This document shows positions 17,493 through 26,373 of a DNA stretch of 62,549 nt, one piece after another (position 1 is the stretch's first letter; each line of letters opens with the position of its first letter). Under the pieces are notes generated by a model, which was not told the DNA's origin, did no database searches, and saw only the letters and a list, made by a program, of their open reading frames with translations. Made by a program: the position numbers and the translations under genes. The stretch is from Marinactinospora thermotolerans DSM 45154. Lineage in GTDB: Bacteria; Actinomycetota; Actinomycetes; Streptosporangiales; Streptosporangiaceae. Where the stretch lies: assembly GCF_900167435.1 (NCBI RefSeq), contig NZ_FUWS01000001.1, forward strand, positions 1 to 62,549. The letters run 5' to 3'.

Positions 17493-17712
17493 CGCGTTCC
17501 CCCTCCCGCTAGGACCACGCCGCGCCCACATCCACCGGGCCGCGCGGCATCCACACCTCCCAGTTAAACCGGGCCGGACCGCGGTTGGCCAGGAGCGACG
17601 GCGCGGATGTGGGTAGAGGAGGGCCGACGCGGCGCTCCCCCCTGTCCGCCCGTCATCAGCGACGCGCCCGCCGCCCGTGGCGGGCCGGAACCGACGTCAA
17701 GGGGGCAGGAAC

Positions 17713-19455
17713 GTGGCCAAGCAGACCGTCGCCGACCAGTTCATCGACATCCTCGGCCGGGCCGGGGTCCAGCGGGTCTACGGGGTCGTGGGCGACAGCC
17801 TCAATCCGATCACCGACGCCATCCGGCGCACCGCCGGCATCGACTGGGTCCAGGTCCGTCACGAGGAGGCGGCCGCGTTCGCGGCCGGCGCCGAGGCGCA
17901 GGTCACCGGACGGTTGACGGCGTGCGCCGGTAGTTGCGGACCGGGCAACCTGCACCTGATCAACGGCCTGTACGACGCGCACCGCAGCATGGTCCCGGTG
18001 CTGGCGATCGCCGCGCAGATCCCCAGCAGCGAGATCGGGACCGCCTACTTCCAGGAGACCCACCCCGACCGGTTGTTCGCCGAATGCAGCCACTACTCGG
18101 AACTGGTCTCCTCGCCCGAGCAGATGCCGCGGGTGCTGCTGACCGCCATCCGGCACGCGATCGGGCTGTCGGGCGTCTCGGTGGTCGCCCTGCCGGGGGA
18201 CGTCGCCGGCCGTGACGCGCCCCGCCGTTCCGCACGCTCCACCCCCGACACCCGGCGGCCCTGCGTCCGGCCGGCCGACGAGGAGATCGCCGCCCTGGTC
18301 CGGCTGGTCGACGAGTCCCACCGGGTGACGCTGTTCTGCGGCAGCGGAACGGCCGGCGCCCACGCCGACGTCATGGCCTTCGCCGAACGGGTCAAGGCCC
18401 CGGTGGGGCACGCGCTGCGCGGAAAGGAGTGGATCCAATACGACAACCCCTTCGACGTTGGAATGTCCGGCCTTCTGGGCTACGGCGCGGCCTACGAGGC
18501 CATGCACGAGGCCGACCTGCTCATCCTGGCCGGAACGGACTTCCCCTATGAGGCGTTCCTGCCCCGCGACGTGCGCATCGCCCAGATCGACGTGCGCTCC
18601 GAGCACCTGGGCCGGCGGTGCGACCTGGACCTCGCGGTGTGGGGTGACGTCGGGGAGACGCTGCGCGCCCTGACCCCCAGGGTCCGGGAGAAGACGGACC
18701 GCCGCTTCCTCGACCGGATGCTGCGCAAGCACGCGGAGGCGCTGGAGGGGGTGGTGGCCGCCTACACCCAAGGGGTGGAGCGGCACACCCCCATCCACCC
18801 GGAGTACGTCGCCTCGGTGTTGGACGAGGAGGCCGGCGAGGACACCGTGTTCACCGTGGACACCGGCATGTGCAACGTGTGGGCGGCCCGCTACCTCACC
18901 CCCAACGGCCGCCGCCGGGTGATCGGCTCCTTCAGCCACGGGTCCATGGCCAACGCGCTGCCGCAGGCGGTCGGCGCGCAGTTCGCCGACCGTGGCCGTC
19001 AGGTCGTCTCCATGTCGGGTGACGGTGGTTTCTCCATGTTGATGGGGGACTTCCTGTCCCTGGTCCAGCACGACCTGCCGGTGAAGGTCGTACTGTTCAA
19101 CAACTCCTCGCTGGGCATGGTGGACCTGGAGATGATCGTCGCGGGTCTGCCCCCGCACGGCACCGCCTATCCGCCGACCGACTACGCGGCGATCGCCCGC
19201 GCGATGGGCGCGCACGGCATCCGGGTGGAGGACCCGGCCGAGGTGCGCGGCGCGCTGCGCGAGGCGCTGCGGCACAACGGGCCGGCGCTGGTGGACGTGG
19301 TCACCGATCCCAACGCGCTTTCCATGCCGCCCCGCATCACCGGGGAACAGCTCAGCGGCTTCGCGCTGGCGACGAGCAAGATCGTCCTCAACGGCGGGGT
19401 CGGCCGGATGATCCGGATGGCCCGCGCCAACCTGCGCAACATCCCCCGGCCGTGA
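17713..19455 (+). CDS. poxB: Pyruvate dehydrogenase (quinone) / pyruvate oxidase
   Basis: ThDP- and FAD-dependent conversion of pyruvate to acetate and CO2, with electrons passed to quinone at the membrane. 580 residues: YGVVGDSLNPITDAIRRT at the N-terminus, the activating Glu in VRHEEAAAFAAGAEAQ, the central FAD-binding domain, then GDGGFSMLMGDFLSLVQHDL...NNSS in the PP domain. The C-terminal tail (MIRMARANLRNIPRP) is basic and could contact the membrane. GTG 17713 follows GGGGCAGGA. Divergent from the GAF activator gene, next to acetaldehyde oxidation genes, so the neighbourhood is concerned with C2 metabolism. Confidence 0.93.
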   Translation: MAKQTVADQFIDILGRAGVQRVYGVVGDSLNPITDAIRRTAGIDWVQVRHEEAAAFAAGAEAQVTGRLTACAGSCGPGNLHLINGLYDAHRSMVPVLAIAAQIPSSEIGTAYFQETHPDRLFAECSHYSELVSSPEQMPRVLLTAIRHAIGLSGVSVVALPGDVAGRDAPRRSARSTPDTRRPCVRPADEEIAALVRLVDESHRVTLFCGSGTAGAHADVMAFAERVKAPVGHALRGKEWIQYDNPFDVGMSGLLGYGAAYEAMHEADLLILAGTDFPYEAFLPRDVRIAQIDVRSEHLGRRCDLDLAVWGDVGETLRALTPRVREKTDRRFLDRMLRKHAEALEGVVAAYTQGVERHTPIHPEYVASVLDEEAGEDTVFTVDTGMCNVWAARYLTPNGRRRVIGSFSHGSMANALPQAVGAQFADRGRQVVSMSGDGGFSMLMGDFLSLVQHDLPVKVVLFNNSSLGMVDLEMIVAGLPPHGTAYPPTDYAAIARAMGAHGIRVEDPAEVRGALREALRHNGPALVDVVTDPNALSMPPRITGEQLSGFALATSKIVLNGGVGRMIRMARANLRNIPRP

Positions 19456-19480
19456 GTGCCGCGCCGTCTCGGCACCCGGA

Positions 19481-19520
19481 CCGGTCCGTCCGGTGGGGCG
19501 GGGCCCACCGGACGGACCGG
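19481..19520. terminator. Strong bidirectional terminator between poxB and paaE
   Basis: Perfect 17-bp arms CCGGTCCGTCCGGTGGG (19481-19497) and CCCACCGGACGGACCGG (19504-19520) with a six-base loop, between two convergent stops. Confidence 0.8.
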
Positions 19521-19534
19521 CGCGCCATCCGGGG

Positions 19535-20647
19535 TCAGGCGTCGAAGTCGACGGTGATCTCGTCGGATGCGGGAAGCGCCTGGCAGGACAGGGCGAACCC
19601 GGCGCTCACCTCGGCGTCGTCCAGCGCGAAGTTGCGGCGCATGCGGACCTCGCCCCGGGTCACCCGGACCCGGCAGGTGCCGCAGACTCCCCCCTTGCAG
19701 GCGAACGGCAGGTCCGAGCGGATCCGCTGCGCCGAGTCGAGGATGGGCACCGCGCGCGGGAGGTCGAGCGTCGTCGAACGCCCGTCGAGCACGACGGTGA
19801 CCCGGCTCGCGGGTCCCGACAGGGCCGGATCGTCGCGGCGCACGGGCTCGGGCGGAAGGTCGCCGACGTGGAACAGCTCGGCGTGGACCCGGCCCGCGGG
19901 CACCCCGCGTCCGGCCAGGACCCGGCGGGCGTCGGTGACCATGCCGTAGGGCCCGCACAGCCACCAGTGGTCGACCCGCCCGGGCAGGATGGGCGAATCC
20001 AGCAGCGCCTCCAGACGGGCCGCGTCGAGCCGGCCGGTGAGCAGGTCGCAGGAGCGCGCCTCACGCGAGAGGACGTGCACGATCTCCAGGCGGGGACCGT
20101 GCGCGTCCTTGAGGTCGGCGAGCTCGTCGGCGAACATCACCGTGTCGGCCCTCCGGTTGCCGTAGAGCAGCGTGACCGACGAGTCCGTGGCGGCCAGCAG
20201 CGAGGCGGCGATGGACAACAGGGGGGTGATGCCCGATCCCGCCCCGATGAGGACGTGGCGGGCGGTGACGCCGAGGTCGGGGACGAAACGCCCGCTCGGT
20301 GGCGCGACCTCGATCTCGTCCCCGGGCCGGACCTCCTCCACCAGCCAGGTGGAGAACAGTCCTTCGGGGACCAGGCGCACCCCGATGCGGGGGGCCGCCC
20401 CGACCGGGGCGCAGATGGAGTAGGTGCGCCGTTCCTCGCGCCCTCGAACGACGCGGCGCAGGGTGAGCGACTGCCCCGGCGCGAAGGCGTAGGTGGAGGC
20501 GAGACGGTCGGGCACGTCGAAGGTGACCGCGACGGCGTCGTCGCACAACCGCTCGATCCCGGCGACGCGGAGCGGGTGGAACACCGCGCGCCGTGGCGGC
20601 CTGCCCGTCACAGGGCGGTCCGGGGCCGTGAAGGTGCTGGTGGACAC
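19535..20647 (-). CDS. paaE: Phenylacetyl-CoA 1,2-epoxidase reductase subunit
   Basis: 370 residues. N-terminal FAD-binding and NAD-binding reductase domains (RTYSICAPVG, IGAGSGITPLLSIAASLL, LLYGNRRADTVMF, WLCGPYGMV) precede a C-terminal plant-type [2Fe-2S] ferredoxin domain (CKGGVCGTCRVRV...C). It passes electrons from NADPH to the PaaAC oxygenase. GTG 20647 lies four bases after the paaD stop. Last gene of the paaABCDE operon, followed by a strong terminator. Confidence 0.95.
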   Translation of the reverse strand: MSTSTFTAPDRPVTGRPPRRAVFHPLRVAGIERLCDDAVAVTFDVPDRLASTYAFAPGQSLTLRRVVRGREERRTYSICAPVGAAPRIGVRLVPEGLFSTWLVEEVRPGDEIEVAPPSGRFVPDLGVTARHVLIGAGSGITPLLSIAASLLAATDSSVTLLYGNRRADTVMFADELADLKDAHGPRLEIVHVLSREARSCDLLTGRLDAARLEALLDSPILPGRVDHWWLCGPYGMVTDARRVLAGRGVPAGRVHAELFHVGDLPPEPVRRDDPALSGPASRVTVVLDGRSTTLDLPRAVPILDSAQRIRSDLPFACKGGVCGTCRVRVTRGEVRMRRNFALDDAEVSAGFALSCQALPASDEITVDFDA

Positions 20648-20651
20648 CGGT

Positions 20652-21173
20652 TCAGATCTCCTTGACGTGTTCGAAGGGCTCGCCGCAGGCGCGGCAGCGC
20701 ATCAGCGCCTTGCACGAGGTCGAGCCGAAGCGGGACAGCTCCTCGGTCCGGTCGGCACCGCACAACGGGCAGCGCGGCAGTCTCCTGGTGGCCGAGAGGG
20801 TCAGCGGGACGGGACCGCCGTGGCGGCGGGGCGCCGGACCGGGCGGGGAGATCCCGTGCTCGCCCAGCTTGCGACGGCCGGCCTCGGTGATGTCGTCGCT
20901 GCTCCACGGCGGCGACAGCCGGGTGCGCACCTCGACGCGGCCGTAGCCGGCCCGGGCCAGGGCGCGGTGCAGGTCGACCCGCATGACCTCCAGCGCCGGG
21001 CAGCCCGAGTAGGTGGGGGTGATGGTCACGACGACGGTCCCGTCGCCGTCGATCTCCACCTCGCGCAGGATGCCGAGGTCGGCCAGCGTCAGCATCGGCA
21101 GTTCGGGATCGGCCACCGTGGCGGCGACCCGCCAGGCCTGCCGCACGGCGGGGTTCGCTGTTTCGCCGCTCAC
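20652..21173 (-). CDS. paaD: Phenylacetyl-CoA epoxidase subunit PaaD (DUF59, maturation factor)
   Basis: 173 residues. N-terminal MIP18/DUF59 domain (VADPELPMLTLADLGIL, TPTYSGCPALEVM) and a C-terminal zinc-ribbon-like segment with CPLCGAD and CKALMRCRACGEPF. PaaD is thought to serve iron/Fe-S assembly of the epoxidase. GTG 21173 overlaps the paaC stop as GTGA and has GGGAG seven bases upstream; GTG 21176 is possible. The much longer frame upstream lies inside paaC and is rejected. Confidence 0.92.
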   Translation of the reverse strand: MSGETANPAVRQAWRVAATVADPELPMLTLADLGILREVEIDGDGTVVVTITPTYSGCPALEVMRVDLHRALARAGYGRVEVRTRLSPPWSSDDITEAGRRKLGEHGISPPGPAPRRHGGPVPLTLSATRRLPRCPLCGADRTEELSRFGSTSCKALMRCRACGEPFEHVKEI

Positions 21174-22051
21174 CACGACGCTCCCGGATGGGCTCGGGCG
21201 ACGGCCTGCATCTCGGCCAGCAGCGAGGCGAGTTCCCCGCTGTGCTGGCCGTCGCGGCCGGCCACGACGGCCGGCGGGACCGGTCCTGGCGACCGCAGTG
21301 TCGCCTCCCGCACCACCTGTTCGACGACGCCGAGGACCTCCACGCGCAGGCCGGCCGGGTCGGCCGCGACCGCGCCGTCGACCAGGCGCGCCTCGACCGG
21401 GTGGACGGCGAACAGTTCGCCGAGGTCGGGCCAGACCTCGGCGAGGCCGGCGGCCATGCGCTCCCGGGACAGCGGGGTGCCGTCCCCCAGGCGTATCACC
21501 CACCCCGCGGCGTACTCGCGATGGTAGGCGAGCTCGTTGACGCCCTTGGCGGCGACCGCCGCGAGCACCGGGTCGGCCGAGGAGCGCAACCGGTCGAACA
21601 GGGCGAGGCGCCAGGTGGAGAACACGAACAGGCGGGCGGTGGAACGGGCGAAGTCGCCGTTGGGCGCCTCGACGAGACGGACGTTGCGAAACTCCGGGGC
21701 GTCGCGGAAGAAGGCGAGGGCGTCCTCGTCGCGTCCGCTGCCGTCCACCCGTCCGGCGCGCGCCAGGAGCGGCCGGGCCTGACCGAGCAGGTCGAGCGCG
21801 ATGTTGGCGAGCGCCACCTCCTCCTCCAGTTCCGGTGCCGAGGTGCACCACTGGATCAGTCGCTGGGACATCACCAGGGCGTCGTCGGCGAGCATGCAGC
21901 AGTACCGGGAGAGGTCGTCGGCGTCGACGCCGGGGGGCACCGGCGCGTCGGCGTCGAGGGGGGCCGCCACGAACCCGGTGCCAAACGCCCACCCCGGCTC
22001 GGTGCCGCCGTGGTCCTCGCTCAGTGCCGCATAGGGGTTGTCGCCACTCAT
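21170..22051 (-). CDS. paaC: Phenylacetyl-CoA epoxidase structural subunit
   Basis: 293 residues, mainly helical ferritin-like fold. Features: SRYCCMLADDALVMSQRLIQWC, ELEEEVALANIALDLLGQAR and KGVNELAYHREYAAGWVIRLG. PaaC lacks the catalytic di-iron function of PaaA but forms the core with it. I chose ATG 22051 (MSGDNPYAAL) because GAGGAA precedes it by six bases; a GTG at 22093 overlapping the paaB stop is an alternative that would add 14 residues. Confidence 0.93.
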   Translation of the reverse strand: MSGDNPYAALSEDHGGTEPGWAFGTGFVAAPLDADAPVPPGVDADDLSRYCCMLADDALVMSQRLIQWCTSAPELEEEVALANIALDLLGQARPLLARAGRVDGSGRDEDALAFFRDAPEFRNVRLVEAPNGDFARSTARLFVFSTWRLALFDRLRSSADPVLAAVAAKGVNELAYHREYAAGWVIRLGDGTPLSRERMAAGLAEVWPDLGELFAVHPVEARLVDGAVAADPAGLRVEVLGVVEQVVREATLRSPGPVPPAVVAGRDGQHSGELASLLAEMQAVARAHPGASW

Positions 22052-22089
22052 CGGGTCTTCCTCGCTGTTCTGCGGCTTCGCCGTGTCCC

Positions 22090-22392
22090 TCACATGTGGG
22101 GGACGTCCTCGGGGATCGGATAGAAGGTGGGGTGGCGGTAGACCTTGTCGGCGCTGGGGGCGAAGAAGGGGTCCTTCTCGTCGGGACTGGAGGCGCTGAT
22201 GGCCTCGGCGGGCACCACCCAGATACTCACCCCCTCGTTGCGGCGGGTGTAGAGGTCGCGCGCGTTACGCAACGCCATCTCGGCGTCGGCGGCGTGCAGC
22301 GATCCCACGTGGACGTGGTTGAGCCCGCGCTTGCCCCGCACGAACACCTCGAACAGCGGCCAGTCGCCCCGCGGCTCCCCTTCCGCGCTCAT
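22090..22392 (-). CDS. paaB: Phenylacetyl-CoA epoxidase small subunit
   Basis: 100 residues with [32 protein letters not shown] and GVSIWVVP, full-length PaaB. It bridges PaaAC heterodimers in the epoxidase complex. The ATG overlaps the paaA stop as ATGA, and the gene ends [11 protein letters not shown]-like at the paaC boundary. Confidence 0.95.
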   Translation of the reverse strand: MSAEGEPRGDWPLFEVFVRGKRGLNHVHVGSLHAADAEMALRNARDLYTRRNEGVSIWVVPAEAISASSPDEKDPFFAPSADKVYRHPTFYPIPEDVPHM

Positions 22393-23372
22393 GCCGGGAC
22401 CTCCTCGGTGGTCCGCGCGCGCCGCTTGGCGGCGTGGGCGACCGCGGCCTCGCGCACCCATGCGCCGTTGTCGTGGGCGGCCCGGCGCCGGGCGATCCGC
22501 TCGGCGTTGCAGGGGCCGTCGCCGGCGATGACGCGCTTGAACTCCTCCCAGTCGGGCTGCCCGAAGTCGTGGTGGCCGCGCTCGGCGTTCCACCTCAGTT
22601 CGGGGTCGGGCAGGGTGACGCCGAGCCGGCGGGCCTGGGGGACGGTCATGTCCACGAACCGTTGGCGCAGTTCGTCGTTGGTGTCGCGCTTGATGCGCCA
22701 GGCCATCGACTGCCGGGTGTTGGGGGACTCGGCGTCGGGCGGGCCGAACATCATCAACGCCGGCCACCACCAGCGGTCCACCGCGTCTTGGACCATCTCC
22801 CGTTGCGCGGGGGTGCCCTCCATCATCCGCATGAGCAGTTCATAGCCCTGGCGCTGGTGGAACGACTCCTCCTTGCAGATGCGCACCATCGCACGCGCGT
22901 AGGGGCCGTAGGAGCTCCGGCACAGCGGCACCTGGTTGCAGATGGCCGCGCCGTCCACCAGCCAGCCGATCACCCCCACGTCGGCGAAGCTCAGGGTGGG
23001 GTAGTTGAAGATCGAGGAGTACTTCTGCCGTCCGTTGATCAGCCGTTGGGTGAGGTCGGCGCGCTCCACGCCCAGCGTCTCGGCCGCCGCGTACAGGTAG
23101 AGCCCGTGTCCGGCCTCGTCTTGCACCTTGGCCAGCAGGATCGCCTTGCGGCGCAGGCTCGGCGCGCGGGTCAGCCAGTCGCCCTCGGGTTGCATCCCGA
23201 TGATCTCGGAGTGCGCGTGCTGGGCTATCTGGCGGATCAGCGTCTTGCGGTATCCCTCGGGCATCCAGTCGCGCGGTTCGATGCGCTGTTCGCCGCTGAT
23301 ACGCGCCTCGAAGTGGGCTTGGAGCCCGGCCTCGTCCGGCGGCGCGGTGGCGCGTCCGGTCGCCGTGGCCAT
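22389..23372 (-). CDS. paaA: Phenylacetyl-CoA 1,2-epoxidase catalytic subunit
   Basis: 327-residue di-iron oxygenase subunit that epoxidises the ring of phenylacetyl-CoA. Di-iron ligand motifs are visible: [11 protein letters not shown] (ExxH) and [10 protein letters not shown] (ExxH), with [18 protein letters not shown] between helices. First gene of paaABCDE. ATG 23372 has AAAGGGGGG upstream. A perfect PaaR-like palindrome lies 15-33 bp before the start. The later ring-cleavage and beta-oxidation genes (paaZ, paaF, paaG, paaH, paaK) are not in the window. Confidence 0.96.
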   Translation of the reverse strand: MATATGRATAPPDEAGLQAHFEARISGEQRIEPRDWMPEGYRKTLIRQIAQHAHSEIIGMQPEGDWLTRAPSLRRKAILLAKVQDEAGHGLYLYAAAETLGVERADLTQRLINGRQKYSSIFNYPTLSFADVGVIGWLVDGAAICNQVPLCRSSYGPYARAMVRICKEESFHQRQGYELLMRMMEGTPAQREMVQDAVDRWWWPALMMFGPPDAESPNTRQSMAWRIKRDTNDELRQRFVDMTVPQARRLGVTLPDPELRWNAERGHHDFGQPDWEEFKRVIAGDGPCNAERIARRRAAHDNGAWVREAAVAHAAKRRARTTEEVPA

Positions 23373-23386
23373 CGTCCCCCCTTTCC

Positions 23387-23405
23387 TTACCGAACATTCG
23401 GTCAG
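23387..23405. promoter_or_regulatory. PaaR-like operator of the paa operon
   Basis: The 14-mer ACCGAACATTCGGT (23389-23402) is a perfect inverted repeat with flanking TTA/CAG, close to the TetR-family PaaR site known in actinobacteria (ACCGAxCxxTCGGT core). It lies just before paaA. No paaR gene is in the window. The ECF41 gene diverges from here but starts 134 bp further right. Confidence 0.7.
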
Positions 23406-23538
23406 TAATAAGTGTGCTCTAGACGCCCCACCCGGCACAACCCCTGTTCCGCTCCCTCCCACCGACCTCGCGGAGGCCCGCTTCCCCCGCCCCCTAGGCT
23501 GACCGGAGAGAACGGGACAGGCGAGGGGAGCCGAGCGC

Positions 23539-24450
23539 ATGACCGGGTCGCCCGAAACGGACGATGTCCTCAAGACAGAGTGGGAGATCCACCGCCCCGC
23601 GGTCTTCGGCGTGGCCTACCGGCTGCTCGGAAGCGTCGCCGAGGCCGAGGACGTGACACAGGACGTGTGGCTGCGGGCGGCAGGGACCGACCTGCGCGAC
23701 ATCGCGAACCTGCGCGCCTGGCTGATCACGGTCGCGGCGCGGCGCTCCTACGACATCCTCGGATCCGCGCGGGTACGGCGCGAGAACTACGTCGGGCCGT
23801 GGCTGCCGGAACCGCTGTTGACGGGCCCCGACGCCGCGGAGCCGGTGCTCGTGGACGAATCCGTCGCAACGGCGATGCTGGTGGTCATGGAGGAGCTCAC
23901 CCCGGCCGAACGGGTGGCCCTCGTCCTCCACGACGTCTTCCAGATCGAGTTCGCCCGGATCGCCGAGGTACTGGGAAGCTCCACGGCGGCGGCCCGCCAG
24001 CACGCCTCGCGGGCACGGCGGCGGGTGGCGAGGGCCCGGGGGCAGGCGCCGCAGGCTCCACGGGCGGAACGGGACCGGCTGGTGGCGGCTTTCCGGGACG
24101 CCTACGAGGCCGGCGACCTGGCCGCTCTGGTCCGCCTGCTCCACCCCGACGCCGTGTACGTCACCGACGGTGGCGGCGAGGTCCCTGCGGCCCGCAAGCT
24201 CATCCACGGCGGCGCCCGCATCGCCGAGGTGCTGCTCCGGGTGTTGCGCAGGTACCACCCCGAACACGTGGGTCTCGTCGAGGTCGGTGGCGAACCGGCG
24301 CTCGTGGTCATGTGGGACGGGCGTGTTCGCGCGGTCGACACGCTGGAGATCAGGGACGGCAGGATCATCGCCTACCGCAGGGTGGTCAACCCCCACAAGA
24401 TCGCGCACCTCCCTCCTGTCACATCCGAACGGTCCGTTCCGTCCTCCTGA
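23539..24450 (+). CDS. ECF41-family RNA polymerase sigma factor with SnoaL-like C-terminus
   Basis: 303 residues. Sigma region 2 ([37 protein letters not shown]) and region 4 ([36 protein letters not shown]) are followed by a SnoaL-like domain (about 180-290) ending with the ECF41 hallmark RRVVNPHK. In this family the C-terminal extension replaces an anti-sigma factor and tunes activity. The next gene is an AhpD/CMD protein, the classic ECF41 partner, and an ECF41 promoter lies inside this gene's 3' end. ATG 23539 follows GAGGGGAG. Confidence 0.92.
   Translation: MTGSPETDDVLKTEWEIHRPAVFGVAYRLLGSVAEAEDVTQDVWLRAAGTDLRDIANLRAWLITVAARRSYDILGSARVRRENYVGPWLPEPLLTGPDAAEPVLVDESVATAMLVVMEELTPAERVALVLHDVFQIEFARIAEVLGSSTAAARQHASRARRRVARARGQAPQAPRAERDRLVAAFRDAYEAGDLAALVRLLHPDAVYVTDGGGEVPAARKLIHGGARIAEVLLRVLRRYHPEHVGLVEVGGEPALVVMWDGRVRAVDTLEIRDGRIIAYRRVVNPHKIAHLPPVTSERSVPSS
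24417..24443 (+). promoter_or_regulatory. ECF41-type promoter for the AhpD-like gene
   Basis: TGTCACA (24417-24423), a 16-bp spacer, then CGTC (24440-24443). This is exactly the -35/-10 pattern described for ECF41 sigma factors. It sits in the last codons of the sigma gene, 42 bp before the target ATG. Confidence 0.8.
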
Positions 24451-24485
24451 CGACCGTGCCATGACGATCCAGGAGAGAACAGACG

Positions 24486-24917
24486 ATGACCCGCATGAAC
24501 GTCGCCGAGACGGCGCCAGCCCCCTACCGCGCCCTTCTCCAGGCCGACGCCGCCCTGCGCACCGGTCCCTTGGACGCGACGGTGCGTGAACTCGTCAAGC
24601 TGCGCGCCTCACAACTCAACGGATGCGTCTTCTGCGTCGACCTGCACGCGGGCGAGGCGCGTGGCAACGGGGAGTCCGAGAGGCGGCTGTACCAGCTCGC
24701 CGTGTGGCAGGAGTCGGAGCTGTTCGACGCCCGCGAGCGGGCCGCCCTCGCCTACACCGACGCGGTGACCCGTCTGGAACCCGTGGGCGACGACCTGTGG
24801 GAGACGCTGCGCCGCCACTTCCCCGACGAGGCCGAACTGGGCCACCTGGTCACGCAGGTCGCCCTGATCAACGCGCTGAACAGGGTGGGCGTGCCCATGC
24901 GGATGAGGCCGGCCTGA
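24486..24917 (+). CDS. AhpD-like carboxymuconolactone decarboxylase-family protein
   Basis: 143 residues with the CMD/AhpD core: LRTGPLDATVRELVKLRASQ, redox motif CVFCVDLHAGEAR (CxxC plus His), and HLVTQVALINALNRVGV. Members reduce peroxides or act as redox partners; the physiological substrate of the ECF41-linked group is unknown. It is the expected single target of the ECF41 sigma factor encoded just upstream. ATG 24486 is preceded by AGGAGAG. Confidence 0.92.
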   Translation: MTRMNVAETAPAPYRALLQADAALRTGPLDATVRELVKLRASQLNGCVFCVDLHAGEARGNGESERRLYQLAVWQESELFDARERAALAYTDAVTRLEPVGDDLWETLRRHFPDEAELGHLVTQVALINALNRVGVPMRMRPA

Positions 24918-25002
24918 CCCACACCGCCATCCGGAGCGGTCCGGGCGGCGTCTCGCCTCGCGCGGACCGCCCGGCCCGGACCGGCCGCGAGCGCGACCGT
25001 GG

Positions 25003-25200
25003 GGCGATGACCGCGCCCCGCGCCTGGGCGCCAGAGGGGTCCACGCGGCCAAAGGCGGCTGCCGCGCAGGTCGCAGCCCCAAGACCACCGGCAGGTCTCC
25101 GCGCGGTGCCGCGCCCTCGCGGGTCGGCGCCGGCGCGGCCGGCCTCGGGCACGCGGACGTCCTCGAAGCGGGGGCCGCGCAGGTCGGCCCGGAGGCTCGG
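25003..25200 (-). pseudogene. Decayed pentapeptide-repeat gene fragment
   Basis: On the minus strand one frame reads LRADLRGPRFEDVRVPEAG and RAGADPRG, then after a break GRVDPSGAQARGAVIA. The neighbouring frame supplies CDLRGSRL in between. A(D/N)LxG-type units in two frames, without a start or a continuous frame, look like the eroded C-terminal part of a pentapeptide-repeat protein with at least two frameshifts. The rest of the space from 24918 to 25591 shows no other gene apart from the hairpin at 25262. Pattern seen by eye only. Confidence 0.42.
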
Positions 25201-25261
25201 AGGGAAGGATCGCCCTGGCCCGCCGCCCTCGACCGGCCCCCGGGGCGGATACACCGCCGAT

Positions 25262-25293
25262 CCCGCACCCGGTGAACAAGCACCGGGTGCGGG
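25262..25293. terminator. Hairpin in the gap before the SodC-like gene
   Basis: Perfect arms CCCGCACCCGGTG (25262-25274) and CACCGGGTGCGGG (25281-25293) with loop AACAAG. It may end transcription leaving the SodC-like gene, about 300 bp downstream of its stop on the minus strand. Confidence 0.55.
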
Positions 25294-25591
25294 GGCGGTT
25301 CGGGAGGGCCGCCGCGGTGGGGAGGAGACGTCGAGATGGACGCGGTGGAACGCGGCGGCGGAGAAGACGGCGCCCTCGCCGCCCGTCCCGGTCCTGTCCA
25401 CATCGACGAGGGCGGTCTCACCGCCCCTGGTCCGGACGGGTCCGCACCGTTCCCGCCCATGGAGCGGACCGCGCATGGGCGGCCGGTAGCGGTCCGGTCG
25501 TGGACGCGGTCGGCCACGCCCACGGCCTCGCATCGCCGCATCCCGCCGGTGGCGCCGGAGCGCGAAAGGGCCGGGAGGGGACACGCGGATG

Positions 25592-26182
25592 TTAACGGGG
25601 GATGTCGACACACGCCAGGAAGGCACCCGTGCCGGCCTGGTCCCGTCCTCCCGCACCGCTGTGGACCACCAGGGAGGCCACATCCTGCGGGTCGATCCGC
25701 CAGCCCAGCGTGTTGGTCGCGTGCGCATCGCCCTCGGCGTCCGCGGAGAGCGAGAACCAGACCTTCTCGCCGTTGTGCCGGTAGGCCGGGTTGGGGGAAC
25801 CCGATCCCGGGGAGTCGGGGTCGTCGTCCTCCGCCGGCACCGGGGTCGGCGCCTCCGGGGTGCAGGGCCGCACGTGCAGGTCGGCCGCGTAGTCGTGCCC
25901 CGGGTCCAGCCCGGAGGCATAGACGCCGACCTCGCTGCGCTGCGCGGCGATCTCCTTGAACGAGACCGTGATCTCGGCCCCCGCGGGGACCGACTCGTCG
26001 TAGCCGTAGGCCCCCGTCCCCTCGTCGCCGGCCGGGGCGACGGTCGCGCGGACCACGCGGTCGGCGTCGGTGGGGACGAGCGCCTCGGGCGGACCGTCGA
26101 CCGGTAGTGGCGTCTCACCTCCCCCACAGCCGTTCGCGCACACCGTTACGGTCGCCATCAGCACGAGCGCGCCTCGCCGCAT
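25592..26182 (-). CDS. SodC-like lipoprotein with degenerate metal site
   Basis: 196 residues. Signal peptide with a lipoprotein cysteine (MATVTVCANGCGGGE), so it is anchored outside the membrane. The mature part resembles actinomycete Cu/Zn superoxide dismutase-like proteins: AADLHVRPCTPE, HNGEKVWFSLSADAEGDA, SLVVHSGAGGRD and GTGAFLACVDI. The canonical copper ligands are mostly missing (only LHV and VVH His remain where HxH and further His are expected), so SOD activity is doubtful. ATG 26182 follows GGGGGAGGAC. No operon partner. Confidence 0.7.
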   Translation of the reverse strand: MRRGALVLMATVTVCANGCGGGETPLPVDGPPEALVPTDADRVVRATVAPAGDEGTGAYGYDESVPAGAEITVSFKEIAAQRSEVGVYASGLDPGHDYAADLHVRPCTPEAPTPVPAEDDDPDSPGSGSPNPAYRHNGEKVWFSLSADAEGDAHATNTLGWRIDPQDVASLVVHSGAGGRDQAGTGAFLACVDIPR

Positions 26183-26337
26183 CGTCCTCCCCCGCTTCCG
26201 TTCCGCTCGTCGCCGGTGTCCGGCCGGACTCCGGGACCTGCTACCCGAAGGGGCCCGACCGACCCCCCCACTCCGGCGTGGTGAAGCACCCGGACGGGGT
26301 GGGACCGATTCCACCCCCAACCTTGGTGCGCGCACCC

Positions 26338-26366
26338 TGGAGGTGAGCGGCTCCGTTGCCTAGGCT
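26338..26366 (+). promoter_or_regulatory. Promoter of the desaturase transcript
   Basis: TAGGCT at 26361-26366 fits a -10 box; TGGAGG (26338-26343) is a weak -35 at 17-bp spacing. The start would fall near the ATG at 26374, making the upstream mini-ORF nearly leaderless. Confidence 0.42.
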
Positions 26367-26373
26367 GGTCTTC

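Noticed and set aside
23373-23538. The ECF41 sigma factor as regulator of the divergent paa operon.
   Set aside because: No TGTCACA/CGTC pair faces paaA, whereas a PaaR-type operator does.
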